A stretch of DNA of 64,000 nt from Micrasema longulum (Eukaryota; Arthropoda; Insecta; Trichoptera; Brachycentridae): positions 180,796 to 244,795 of the forward strand of contig JAGVSM010001246.1 in the NCBI GenBank assembly GCA_022494885.1, read 5' to 3'. Positions 11,714 to 22,459 of the stretch are shown in pieces. Below the pieces are notes generated by a model that saw only the letters and a list, made by a program, of their open reading frames with translations, was not told where the DNA came from and did not search any database. Position 1 is the first letter of the stretch. Every line of letters begins with the position of its first letter. The translations under genes and the position numbers were made by a program.

Positions 11714-12275
11714 CGCGTTACGATACTGTGTAAATGAGAAATTTTAAATCGGAAATATTGAATATTCACAGGCTATTGCTTAAATGATTGATAGTTGAAG
11801 TCAAAGGTGATAGTATTTTTGATCTAATTGCTTAAAAACATAAAATAAACCATTTACTGACGTTCGCAGCGCGGACAGAGAGACCGCTCCTCGCAAAGGC
11901 CCGAAAGCAACGCGCAAAACTAGTTTACTGGCCTGCGTGACGCGTGAATTTGTCTCTCTCGCTCTCGAATATACCTTTAGCATCGAGAGTGAGACGTAAA
12001 GTGCGTGTGAGACAACCGTATATTCGGTACTCTAATATACGATATACGTCCCATTGGTAAACTTTTGAATGTATTAGCGATTCATCTCTGATTCGTTACA
12101 AAATGCTTTTTCTTTGCTCAATAATTATTTATTCAGTTACAATAAATTATTTCAATCAATACGTAATTGTAGTGTAGTCGAAAATCTTAATCCAGTATTT
12201 ATTATATTTATAGAGATATTAAAGTTATTAGATGCAATGAGTACTAGCTACACATCACCGGAAAGGGATGGTTAT
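11714..12275 (+). repeat. Dispersed repeat R, copy 1
   Basis: An inverted diverged copy is at 44690-45222 and a 3' fragment at 35390-35530. Shared blocks: cgcgttacgatactgtg, gagtgagacgtaaagtgcgt, tgagtactagctacacatca. The middle is CpG-rich. Class unknown. Confidence 0.65.
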
Positions 12276-12660
12276 GGTCCTGTGCTCGATCCCTGACAGG
12301 GCGGACGGGAAATATTGGTTTTAAAGGTTGTTTAAACTGGAATATTTCATTGTTCCTGGATTGACACCTGAAGCGTAGGACTGATCATCTTACCTCCGTT
12401 TAAAAAAAATAAACGAATAACCCGCTAAGCCTCTATACAAAGGCTTGTCGGCAGGTGGGAAAGAGGGGATACGGAAGGACGTTATGAAAAATACACCACA
12501 ACACCCAGACAAACTAAGAAAAAATATTTCTTGGATTTTTTCTTGACTGGCGGGAATCGACCCCGCGACGCCATGCGAGAGATGATCGAAATCTGTATTT
12601 GGTCTATAAATGCAGCGCTCTATGCACCACTGGGTGCGGATAGGGGAATGGTGATGATTA
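12276..12660 (+). repeat. SINE family A interrupted by SINE family B
   Basis: Family A (plus) runs ctcgatccctgacagggcgg, gaagcgtaggactgatcatc, then is broken at about 12400 by a minus-strand family B copy (to about 12575), and resumes with the shared A-type end gcaccactgggtgcggatag. Confidence 0.65.
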
Positions 12661-12984
12661 TTATTTAAAAAATTATAACTTCCAGAATAATCGCGACCCC
12701 ATTTTTGGGCTAATAGTATATTTCACAAATCGGGAATAACGTTGTAAGTGTTGTAAATATTTAGAGCGGATTTTAACGATTCTAATTATATAACTATCAA
12801 CGGTTTTTCGTGTTTTAAAAACGAGCTCATACAAATATGTATTTATTTAAAACGGCTCGCGATTGGCGTCCCGTCGCTTTGACGGCCATGCCAGGAAAGT
12901 GCGCTTCTAACAAACATTGCGTACCCGTATGGCACGGTAACGTGGTAAGCGCTGTTTGTCCTGTGGTGCGAAACGTCTCACTTT

Positions 12985-13231
12985 CAGGACCCCGATTACA
13001 ATGGGAAGTTAACAGAGTTATCTTCGACTGTCCATAAAGAAAAGTCGACGTTTGTGCACGAAAATGAGTACATTTGCATGAACATTTAAAGTATCTTCAT
13101 CGGTAACCTATAATTGAACATGTTTTTAAAAAAATGTATGCATATTCTGCTTTTCATACAGAAAACTAAATTTTTCTTTGCATGTAAAATTGAAGATAAA
13201 TGTTCATTTCCCATTGTAATCGGGACCCTGG
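12985..13231. mobile_element. MITE family T, best copy
   Basis: Left end caggaccccgattacaatgg is mirrored by ccattgtaatcgggaccctg at the right; both followed inward by gaagataa/ttatcttc. About 247 bp, no ORF of note. Confidence 0.75.
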
Positions 13232-13239
13232 TAGGTTAA

Positions 13240-14975
13240 AATATGTATATTTGAAAATTTATACGTCGCACGTAACAAATAATAATACCGTAACCATCGT
13301 ATTTTCGAAAAAGTGAAAAGACCCTATCGCAATAGCCTATTACGAGTAGATAAAGTAATAATGATCACTTTATTTTTTTAATCGGCTTTCTCTACGTGAC
13401 ACGTCATATTTTTTTCTTTAAATCAAAAACTTTTATTTTTAGTATTATTCTATAGTATGAAAACAAAATGTTTCATTCCATAACATCTCTTGGAGTTTAA
13501 AAGTGTTTTCTTCAGATTGATATTTAAGTCTATTCATTTAAAGTGCTGTATGGCCTGTCATTGGCTGCTTTATGTGATCACTTTACGAACTGCATAGTAT
13601 TCACCTTTCTACCTATGTTCAAACATTTATTTTCTCAAAATCATTTTTTCTGGGACATCAACAATATTTTAAGTGTGCCAAAATCTTTGCTCTGGATTTA
13701 ATCCTTTAGGCAGTTAAGTAAAATTGACCGACTTCAACAGATTTTGTTTCAAGCTTGTTTTCAACAATTTTTAAATTGTTTGAAAAATATAACTATTTTT
13801 AAAGCATGTGTTCAAATTAAATTTATGGAAAATGTCTTAACTGTAAATAATTTAATTTTTATGTCATTATTTTTTTATTACTTTGTTCACTGAAACATGG
13901 TTTTACACGTTTTTTTACAGGGTTTCGAAATAACACGGTCCAAAAATTTAATAAAATAATTTTTTTAACATTATTTAAACACTGTGTAATAGTTATATAA
14001 TTTTACTATTTATTTGACTTATTTGCCGTATAATATCGTCGCTGTTCAGGCAAAAGTCATTAACCCAAATAACATCATTTTGAGAAATCGCAATTTGTAA
14101 GTTTGGAGACCAAGGAAAAATCAGATTTTTGTGTTTTGAAGGTTTTATGTATACAACATAATTCATTCGTGTATTTTCAATAAATTCCATTTGTAACTTT
14201 TTCCTTCTGATAGATTAATCCAACATTTGGTAAAGTGGTTTTGGCTTGTTTGTAATCTGGACGATGCAAGCTGTAAAAGTCAGTGTTAGGAAGGAAATAT
14301 TATAAATAATTATTATAATGTTTTGTTTAAAAACTTATTTTATTTTATTTGAAGAATTTATTTTTTTACTTGTTTGTTTGTGTTTTAGTATATACATAAT
14401 AATATAAAGTCACGTAGTAAAAAAACAAATAATTCAGATTTGCGCTACTTTTTTCTAAGTTATACACCCTGGTGACGTTTTCAGTACAGTTGTGTGCCGA
14501 AATATGGCGTTTATTGTCAAAAATAAATAAAAGTACATACTCGCATTACAAAATAAGTGTTTAACATGTAAACATTGCAAGAATTGCCTCTTAAAGAACA
14601 TAATTTTACGCTTCAAATGGGACATTTAACTGAAATCTCTGTCATTTTTAGTCCTGTGACTTTTGTCCGAAATGCGACTAATAATGATGGTGAATAATCT
14701 TTGTTACGGTTTTTAAAGCAATTTGATGTAATGTTTGTTATATTTAAGAATAAATTAAGCAATGTAATTTTTTTGAAATCCTAAATTGATTTTTGTACAA
14801 GGAAACCTATCCAGCATTTCTATTTTTTAGTATACTTTTTTACACAATACGTCGTCCATCTTTCAAAAAGGCGTATCTCGGTCTTTGTCGAAATTGAGTT
14901 ATGAATATTTTAACAAAGGATAAGTTATATTTATGGAATAAATGGGCATCGTACTGTCCTAAAATAATATTATAA
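13240..14975. other. Non-coding, AT-rich
   Basis: No gene recognised. 13545-13640 (gcctgtcattggctgcttta) is a weak match to LINE 3' family E. Confidence 0.4.
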
Positions 14976-14979
14976 TTGA

Positions 14980-15160
14980 ATCGGGTTGTGGTCCCGTAGC
15001 TAGGTTGTGGACTCATGGATCAGAGGTCCGAGGTTCGAACCCCACTCTACCCCAACTTGATTTCCATTTTCTAATTGTGAGTTATTTACAACTCGTTGAA
15101 AATGGCCACCAAAATTGAAATATTTTGGTAAATCGCAAGAACGCTAACATTTTTTTTTGT
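14980..15160 (+). repeat. SINE family D
   Basis: Full-length: atcgggttgtggtcccgtag, tRNA B box ggttcgaacccc, body to tttggtaaatcgcaagaacg and a T-rich tail. Confidence 0.75.
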
Positions 15161-15989
15161 TTTATAAAAAAGCAGCAAAATACAGTAAGATTATTTTTAA
15201 AGGCGAAAAATTTCCAAACAAAAAAAAGTCGTCTCAAAAATTAACAAATAATAGATGGACGACGAATATTGCGTGGAACGTATTCCCCGTGTAAAAAGAG
15301 GTTCGCAAACCGTAGAATAGTAATGTGCGCGCTACCGCTTATAGAGACGCCAAAAGCACAAACATTGAATTTGGCGCGGCGTGCTCATTATTACTTATTA
15401 AAGTGCAAACAAAATAAATATAAAAATTACGAAATCCGAAAACGTATATAAGAAGAAGGAAAATATAGAGTAATGTATAAATATTAGTTGTACATAGAAT
15501 TGTTTTTGTTATAAATATGTGTACTGCATAGTGACCGACCGGAACAAGATTTTCAGCCGTAACTGAAACCAAATTTCGGCTTCTGTTCTAGTTTTGGCCG
15601 AAACCGAAAATAATTTAAAAATCACTTCAGAACGCCCAAAATTAACGTTTTTATTGTTAAACTTAACTTAAATAAAATACACAATGAAATAAAAGCTATA
15701 AAATTAATGAGTACATTTGTTTATTTTTAGCGCTTTTTGGTTCGTAGTTATGTTATATGTATAATTTACGAGTATATGTAACAGTTCTTCGATGTGCGCT
15801 ATGGGAACTTTAACTTATCAACTATAAAGTCTTGGACGCGCATAGTCGCTCAATAGAAATTGCACAGAAAAATATAATTAAAATAATTTAAAAAAACTTA
15901 GACTATTTCCTAGTAATAAATTATACGTAGAGAGTGGACTCCTTAGTTTTAGGAAACTATATATATTTCAGTGCATAAAATATGTTTAC

Positions 15990-16332
15990 TTGAATGGAGA
16001 TTTGTTTAGTAATAATTTAAATCGTATTAGTAATAGATCCGATAGTGTACTGTCAGTTCCAGGATGCAGAATTAAGTTCGCACAGAGGCACTCCTCACAT
16101 GTTGGTCCAAGATCCTTCAATTTTCTAACCAAGGAACTGCAAAACATCAAATCACTGGTACATTTTAAAGTAGGTTTGAGGTCTTGGATCAGCATGGAAG
16201 GAACAGATACACATTCTTTAAAAAAATAATTAAAATTAAAAATAAATGCATTCTGCAAATAAATCATATTTTCGTAATATCAGTGTATGTTAGTTTTTCT
16301 TTTCTTTTCTTTTTTTTCGTGTTCATGTCATA

Positions 16333-16370
<38 letters not shown>

Positions 16371-16545
16371 TATTAACTTTTAAATAATTAAAAAAGGAAT
16401 GGCCCACGCTCAGACGCTGAAGTCTTTGTGAGCATTTTTTCCAATTCATGTTATAGCTTAATTTTAAGATGTATTTTTCTAAAATGTATTTTTGTAATTG
16501 TATTTCTTTGTAAATAATATGTGTATGAAAAAATAAACTAAAATA
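15990..16545 (+). mobile_element. LINE 3' end with reverse transcriptase C-terminus
   Basis: Reads VPGCRIKFAQRHSSHVGPRS then FNFLTKELQNIKSLVHFKVG, the C-terminal block of CR1/Jockey-like polymerases; 3' tail gaatggcccacgctcagacg recurs at 58864. Nested in the hAT-like element. Confidence 0.65.
16334..16368 (+). repeat. (AT)n microsatellite
   Basis: About 17 AT units, inside the LINE 3' region. Confidence 0.95.
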
Positions 16546-17399
16546 AATAAAAATATTAAAAAAATAAATTACAACAATAGAAATATTAAAGATCTTCGAA
16601 CTACTAAATATATTGAACACATCACCAAATCAGTCGACTTTGTATTTTTATGTTAGACAATGACAATACAATAACTGATTATTATGGACAACAATCCAAT
16701 ATCTCTAATTCAGGACGTAATCTTTAAAAACGACAATGTCCACTTACGATAAAATTGAGTAAATGTGACTTAGTTTCTGAAGTTTCTATATTGAAGCGAA
16801 ACAGTGAGGGACTTGACCAAATTCGGAATTTAGCAATTTAAAAACTGTTCATTTTTATGCAAATAGAAGTAATATTGATATATTTAAAGCAAAAGCGATG
16901 CTTTAAAATAAATTTACTAATTTTTTTTTTTTGGACTAAACCATTTTTAAAGATTACCTCCTGAATTGTGCTATTTTTTAGAAATATGAACTAGAGTACA
17001 GCCGAACGTAATCCTACTCGTCCCGACCGCAGGTTTCGGCTGGGCCGAAGTTTCGAACAATTTTTGGCCGAAACCGTGGCCGAAACTGGCCGAAACCGAA
17101 ACTGAAACTTCGGTCGGTCACCAGTACCAAATGAAGATTTTTATAATCAAATAATTGAAAGGGCTCAAATAGTTTAACTAAGCAAGTATAGCACTGTTTG
17201 TCGTGAATGTGAATTGCCTGAAAAAGTATAAATAAAATTCTGCTGTCTTGTGCTGTGCTATCCTGCGCTGTTCTACTATACTGTGCTTTATGTATTATTA
17301 AATACGGTTTTATCTCGGAACAGGCATACTTTCTTAGATGGGTAATTGACTAATTTAATAAAATAATGTATAATGAAATATTTGTATGTTTTTGTTCAG

Positions 17400-17586
17400 G
17401 TGATCGCGCTGATATGTGGCGTGCTGGTGGTGGTGCTCATGGCACTGGGGCTGGGCAGCGCTGACTGGCTCATGTCCACGGGCTGGCGCCAGGGTCTGTT
17501 CACACACTGCGTGAAGGAGAATGCACCCACGCCGCTGCCTTTCAACCTTGTGGAGCTCCCGGGCTGCTACCCTTCCAGGGATGTGG
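17400..17586 (+). CDS. TMEM47-like gene, first visible coding exon (TM1 and loop 1)
   Basis: Acceptor tttgttcag precedes 17400; donor gtgagt follows 17586. Starts in phase 0 (GTG ATC GCG) and ends with one base of a split codon. The ATG at 17373 is in frame but lies in the intron before the acceptor, so it is probably not the start. Encodes TM1 and the claudin-type first extracellular loop with its two cysteines. Confidence 0.88.
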
Positions 17587-20500
17587 GTGAGTGTGGCCAG
17601 TGATAATCTTAATCCCCGTAAATGCCTTAGCTCGCATATTCCTCTCCGAAACAGGTTCTCAATCCCTGTTAAATTATAAGTTTACCTTAAAAGTTTTGTT
17701 TGACATAAATCATTCAGCATACGGTAGTAAATGAACATATGTAAGTTGTGTCTGTATTCTTCCAGCCTACATCAGGGCAGCGGCAGCACTGTGCATCCTC
17801 ACCCTGTGTGCGGATGTGGTGGGCTCCATCCTCACAGCTCTCGGGCTGCACGCCACGGATCATCGTACCAAGTACAAGTACTACCGCATGGCTGTCCTTG
17901 CCATGGCGCTCGCACGTGAGTAACAAACGACTGTTTACGGCGTCATAGCTAGGGGGCCGACTCTCGGGGGGGCGCACTTTGCAGACCCTCAGCTTTCTTT
18001 TCTCATTCTCTTCCTAGATAATAAGTCTCGGGGGGCCTAAAATTCTAATTTCGCCGGGGGCTCTCATGACCCTAGCTACGACGCTGACCGTTTATCTTAT
18101 CATCGTGTCGTCCATACCACCCGATCCGCGTCATTTGCATGTAAACATGCGAGCCCCTGCGAAGGTTCAGACCGTCATTCTGTGAAAGTGTGTTTCAAAA
18201 GCATAGTATGTGGGAAAGTTTTACTTCTTTTATAAAATATTTTTTTTTTTACTAAAATTTGTTATTAATTCCACACAATTTGTTTATTCCATAGTGGCAC
18301 ATTACATACTAAAGAACATATCTTTCGGAGCTGAAGTTTCACTTTTTGTAAAATGTTTCCCTCCTCACGGGACACCCCAGTGAGGGAACATTATTCTGTA
18401 TAAAAAAAGAATACAAACATTGTAAAAGTATAAAATTAAAAATAAAAAAAAAAACAGGAGAATTGAGGATAATGTTACTCAAAATCATGCGGAACTTCAG
18501 CCCCACGGGATATTGGATACAGTAAATGTTTTCTTGCGCGCGGTAAAAATTAGAGCATAAAATTGTGCTGCAAAGTTTCTTGAAAATGTACAAAAAAAAA
18601 AGTAAAATAACGAAGATTTCCAGTTTACTTACCGTCAACGGACCAATCGGCAGAACTAATCGAGAAGAAGCGGAAGAGAACTTGAGACATCACACGTGGA
18701 GTAATTTCAGAAATCCAAAACTTTAAAAAATGATAACACAATGCATAAAAATTAAGAAAAAAAATTTGGCTTTGTTTAATAGTCCATTAAAAAATTTCAA
18801 AATGCTGAACTTAAGTTTTTATCACTTTCTAAATGGGAAAGAGATATCTTCAAATTGATTTGTAAGCACTAGTCTTACTTCTACGTATTAGAAAAAAAAA
18901 ACTGATGAGAGTTTGTACTTCGGATATCAAACTTTAAACGATTATTAATATATCTAGGTTTTTTTTGTTTTTTTTTTTTTTAATAATTTTAATACGTTTT
19001 TTTATTTGTTTATAGACCATCAAACTAAGCCCAATTTTTTTTTATGTATCGTATTATCAGCGCTATGATTTTTTATAGTTTTGTAATTTTGAAATCACTC
19101 CGCAAGTGACGTCACAACTACTCATTGCAGAGTTCTGCGGATTGGTGAGTTGGTGTCCTGGAAATCGGAAATCTATCATAACACTATCATTGGTTTTCCG
19201 AGTGAACTTGTGACGTAGTCCTAAGTAGTTAATTTTTTTTGTACATTTTTAATAAACATTGCCGCACAATTAAGCACTCTAATTTTTATATCCAATTTCT
19301 AAACTTCCTCATTACTCAAATTTAATTAAAATTTCAAATTTATATGCATTTTTATTTGTGTGTGGATTTTTTTCAATTTTGTTTATTTTTATTTGAAATA
19401 TTTATAAACCCTTACAGATTACATTTACTATTCTTAATAATATTTTTTACATCTTTTGTAAAGGCGGTCTGAGTCTCCTGTCCCCGGCTTATTAGTCTCG
19501 ACTGTCCTTGTCTGGTTTTAGAGTCTTGTATATGATATTCTCGTATTGTGTCCATGTTTACTACAATTTTTTTCAAGTTTTAGTTCTCCGCCTACAATTA
19601 CATCAGTTGCTTATTTATGAATAAATTTTAAGGGTTCTAGTTGAAAGAGTTCAGTTACATTTCATTTTGTTTGTTTGAAGAGTTCTCTAGTTGCTGTTAG
19701 ATAAGCGAGGTCATATTCTAATTTTCATAATTTATTTTGCTGTCTTTGTAGTATATTTATGTCATTTTGATTTCCCGTTCCTCATAGTAAATAATATTTG
19801 CTTTAAATGAAACTTTTTTTACCGACCGTATTTCATTGTTTTCATATGTTTAATTTTTGTTTCCAGTGATCTCTATTCTTGTCGCACTCGTCATATATCC
19901 AGTATGCTTCGCTGCAGAACTTAATCTCGGTGAGCTGATTTCCTTTGTTACTGTTCGGATACATTGGGTGTTGTTATTTATATATATTTTATACAAAATT
20001 TACATTGTTGCAAAATACTGAAAGCCTGAAGTTCTCATTATTCACCCACCATTGTGTAACTTGTAACTTGCTTATGCATAGAATTATTTCTAAAGAACAT
20101 TGTTGTTATTCATGGTTAAGAATATATAGATTTTAAACAAAACATTTTTGGAAATATGCTTTAGTAATATACATGTTTTAGTTTTTTTTACTATTTTAAT
20201 TGCATCTCATTGCGTATATAGGTAGTTTGTTACATGAAGGTAAAAAGATCAGCCATCAATGACCTAACCCAGGCGGCTCCTGACCAAAAACACTGACAGT
20301 GCATTTCTCACAGATTTTAAAGGAAATGGCATTATCGTCATTTCCATTTCCGCACCCAGTAGTGCATAGGGCACTGAATTGGAATTCTAAATGCATTGTA
20401 TTTTGAACATCTGTCAAGGTAGGGTGATTGATGTTACGCTTCGGGTGCCAGTCTAGGGACAGTGAAATATTGCATTATAAAACCACCCTACACACAAATA

Positions 20501-20925
20501 TTCTATGTCTATCCTCTCAAGAATCGAACCTAGGACCTCGATCGCGGTAGGGGAATGTGCCACCCACCGCCCTGCCCCGTGAGGCGGACTTTTCTCCATT
20601 CGATTTCCTTTTACCTGAGAGTAGCTACCGATTCAAAAACATTTGTCCAGAATTCTGATTCTATTTCACAGTTTTCGCACACAGAGCTCTATACTTTATC
20701 CACCCGGACACGGACACTATATGGTGTTATATAAATGATCCTAAATAATAATTTGTGCCTACAGGTAACCGTACAGTGTGGGAGTTTGGGTGGGCGTACG
20801 GCGTGGGATGGGGCGCCGCCATCTTCCTGTTCGGGGCCGTGATCCTGCTCCTATGCGACAAGGAGAGCGAGGAGATCTACTACAAGGAGCGCAAGGTGCA
20901 GCGCCAGCCCCCGGGGGGCCCCTAG
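17400..20925 (+). CDS. TMEM47-like four-pass membrane protein, C-terminal four exons
   Basis: Seen: exons 17400-17586, 17766-17915, 19867-19929 and 20765-20925 join in one open frame of 186 codons ending in TAG; every junction has AG/GT borders and the split codons resolve (GCC, CTG, GGT). The peptide has TM1 (about residues 1-19, IALICGVLVVVLMALGL), a first loop with DWLMSTGWRQGLFTHC and a second cysteine in PGCYP, TM2 (64-88), TM3 (100-129) and TM4 around EFGWAYGVGWGAAIFLFGAV, then a short charged tail DKESEEIYYKERK. Known: the GWxxGLxxxC...C loop and the EFxWxYGxxWGAxIFxFGxxI block are characteristic of TMEM47 and its insect relatives in the PMP22/claudin superfamily, which act at cell junctions. 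Inference: the initiator exon, probably only 10-20 residues, lies upstream; none could be recognised in 1-17399. Polyadenylation candidate at 21209. Intron 2 (1.95 kb) and intron 3 carry dispersed repeats. Complete from TM1 on, no broken codons. Confidence 0.9.
17766..17915 (+). CDS. TMEM47-like gene, exon with TM2 and start of TM3
   Basis: Acceptor ttccag before 17766, donor gtgagt after 17915; the preceding intron is only 179 bases. Encodes AYIRAAAALCILTLCADVV, the intracellular loop HATDHRTKYKYYR and the start of TM3. Confidence 0.88.
18490..18790 (+). repeat. Dispersed repeat S, copy 1 (TMEM47-like intron 2)
   Basis: Shares cggaacttcagcccc-acggga, gcggtaaaaattagagcat and aagtttcttgaaaatgtac with 59058-59450; inverted copies at 19000-19310 and 56452-56770. 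Confidence 0.65.
19000..19310 (-). repeat. Dispersed repeat S, copy 2, inverted
   Basis: Contains gtattatcagcgctatgatt, the CRE-like palindrome tgacgtca and gattggtgagttggtgtcc; inverted relative to copy 1 only about 200 bases away, so the intron can fold. Confidence 0.65.
19867..19929 (+). CDS. TMEM47-like gene, 63-base exon with the end of TM3
   Basis: Acceptor ttccag before 19867 and donor gtgagc after 19929. Encodes LISILVALVIYPVCFAAELN, the hydrophobic end of TM3 and the short second loop. Too short to show in ORF scans; found by following the split codon CTG from the previous exon. Confidence 0.85.
20325..20735 (-). repeat. SINE family A, near full length
   Basis: Ends at the genomic left with ccgcacccagtagtgcatag; tRNA-like head region gaatcgaacctaggacctcg to gtgaggcgga; ends 30 bases before the last TMEM47-like exon. 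Confidence 0.7.
20765..20925 (+). CDS. TMEM47-like gene, terminal exon (TM4 and tail)
   Basis: Acceptor cctacag before 20765, stop TAG at 20923-20925. Encodes WEFGWAYGVGWGAAIFLFGA (TM4, the most conserved block of the family) and the tail CDKESEEIYYKERKVQRQ followed by PPGGP. Strongly GC-rich relative to its flanks. A SINE lies immediately upstream in the intron (20325-20735). Confidence 0.9.
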
Positions 20926-21208
20926 GGCTGCCGCCGCCTGCCCGACCTCGTGCCATAGAGCGCCGCGCATTCCCGCCACCTCCCCATACGTGTTTACTTT
21001 CTTCCCCATTGTTTGATCTTCTCTAATCGATCCCGGATTCCTGCAAAACCCCCCATTTAGTAATCACAACTGCTACTCTTGCACAAATTTATTTACGTTT
21101 TTTTTTGCACCACTCGATAGACACGAAGTTTGTATTCACTACATTGATTGCAAAATTCTAATTCAAACACTGAAAGATCAATTTGAATTATTTACATCAC
21201 TGATGTAT

Positions 21209-21214
21209 AATAAA
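21209..21214 (+). terminator. Candidate poly(A) signal of the TMEM47-like gene
   Basis: AATAAA 284 bases after the TAG stop is the first canonical hexamer downstream. Position is plausible for a short 3' UTR; other hexamers further on (for example near 23475) could serve longer forms. Confidence 0.4.
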
Positions 21215-21993
21215 TAGACCCGTTACTGCTATACTAGCTACATCCAAAATATAGCAAACATTGCATTGCCCTCAACATAAAAAAATGGTGGCATATCACA
21301 ATACACATGGAATCATTTATGGTAGAAAAAAATATACAGGTTTCTTTATTCGGTATTATTTTAGTGAAATTCGTAACGTAAGATATGACATTAGTTGACA
21401 ACTGTCAACATTTTGAAAAATTTACCTGCTTAAAAATATAACTAATTATCTACTCATTCCACAAATTGTGTAAACACATTGGTAAACCAATGAAATTATA
21501 TATCTGTTTTTTTTTCATAGTTGCAGTGCAATTAAAGCATTTTGTTATCATACACGATTGCATATTTCTGCGTGGTATCACGTCTGATCATGATGAAAGT
21601 CAGTTAAAGACTGAATTGAAATGCCATTTTCTTATTCTTGTAACGTGTCTATTTAATTATACATCATTGTTTTACATTAACACTTAGTTTGAAATTGCTA
21701 CAGTATCTTTGTTAACATTTGACGAACAATTTCAAAACATGTCATGTTCCTTCTACAAGGCGTTATCAACGTAACATAATGCCTTGAAAAAGGAACAGGT
21801 ATTTTGAACAATGTATTTATTATTTTTCATTGCTCGAAGTTTTCATTTGATCTAATGATTGCAAATTTCCTTTTTAAACAACTGAGAAATTATGATTACA
21901 ATATTTTTTGTGCTCGAGTGCTGTTATGGGACTTTTTCATGTTGACAGATCATTATTTTTGTAACAACAGCTGTTCTATTTTTACTAGGGTAT

Positions 21994-22459
21994 CAGGAGC
22001 TCAATCACAGATGGCTATCGACATGCTAAAAAACGTGCTAAGTATTTGAGCAATCACCACGAACAATCATGAACACGCTGAAGTTAAAGCGGTCGCGTTG
22101 CAAAACGAAATTCAACTTCGGTCAGTTCAAGAGGATTGGTTGAATCTCGCACACGCCTTCTTTCAATTTTTCTCGATGCATTTAGCCGGCGGTCGGCAAG
22201 CCAAATAAATGTTAAGAAAAGCAGTCGCCATAGTAATTGTTTGTAACTTGAAAACGAAATAACAAACCGGCACGAGATTACACGCGTGTTGACTTTTTTG
22301 ATTTGACGTTTGACCACGGACTACGGATACGGAACTTATCTATGGCGTTTTGCAACGCGACCGCTTTAACTTCAGCGTGTTCATGATTGTTCGTGGTGAT
22401 TGCTCAAATACTTAGCACGTTTTTTAGCATGTCGATAGCCATCTGTGATTGAGCTCCTG
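21994..22459. mobile_element. MITE with 113-bp inverted repeats, copy 1
   Basis: caggagctcaatcacagatg at the left is mirrored by catctgtgattgagctcctg at the right; arms 21994-22106 and 22346-22459 are almost identical. A shorter, reverse-oriented copy is at 54621-54907. Confidence 0.85.

Larger units (their letters stand above)
15529..17123. mobile_element. hAT-like transposon remnant
   Basis: Ends GTGACCGACCG (15531) and CGGTCGGTCAC (17110) are inverted, each followed inward by clusters of ggccgaaac, as in many hAT elements. Possible degenerate 8-bp target copies gtactgca/gtaccaaa. No transposase found; the interior holds a LINE fragment and a (TA)n run. Confidence 0.6.

Noticed and set aside
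16264..16620. 118-codon minus-strand frame
   Set aside because: Driven by an (AT)n run coding YIYIY and AT-rich flanks; the region is a LINE 3' end on the plus strand.
17373..17399. In-frame ATG before the first visible TMEM47-like exon
   Set aside because: It lies in the polypyrimidine/acceptor region ending tttgttcag; the family's N-terminus and conserved phase favour a spliced upstream exon.
20778..21026. 82-codon plus-strand frame overlapping the last TMEM47-like exon
   Set aside because: Shadow frame of the GC-rich terminal exon; the other frame has the conserved TM4 and the spliced continuity.
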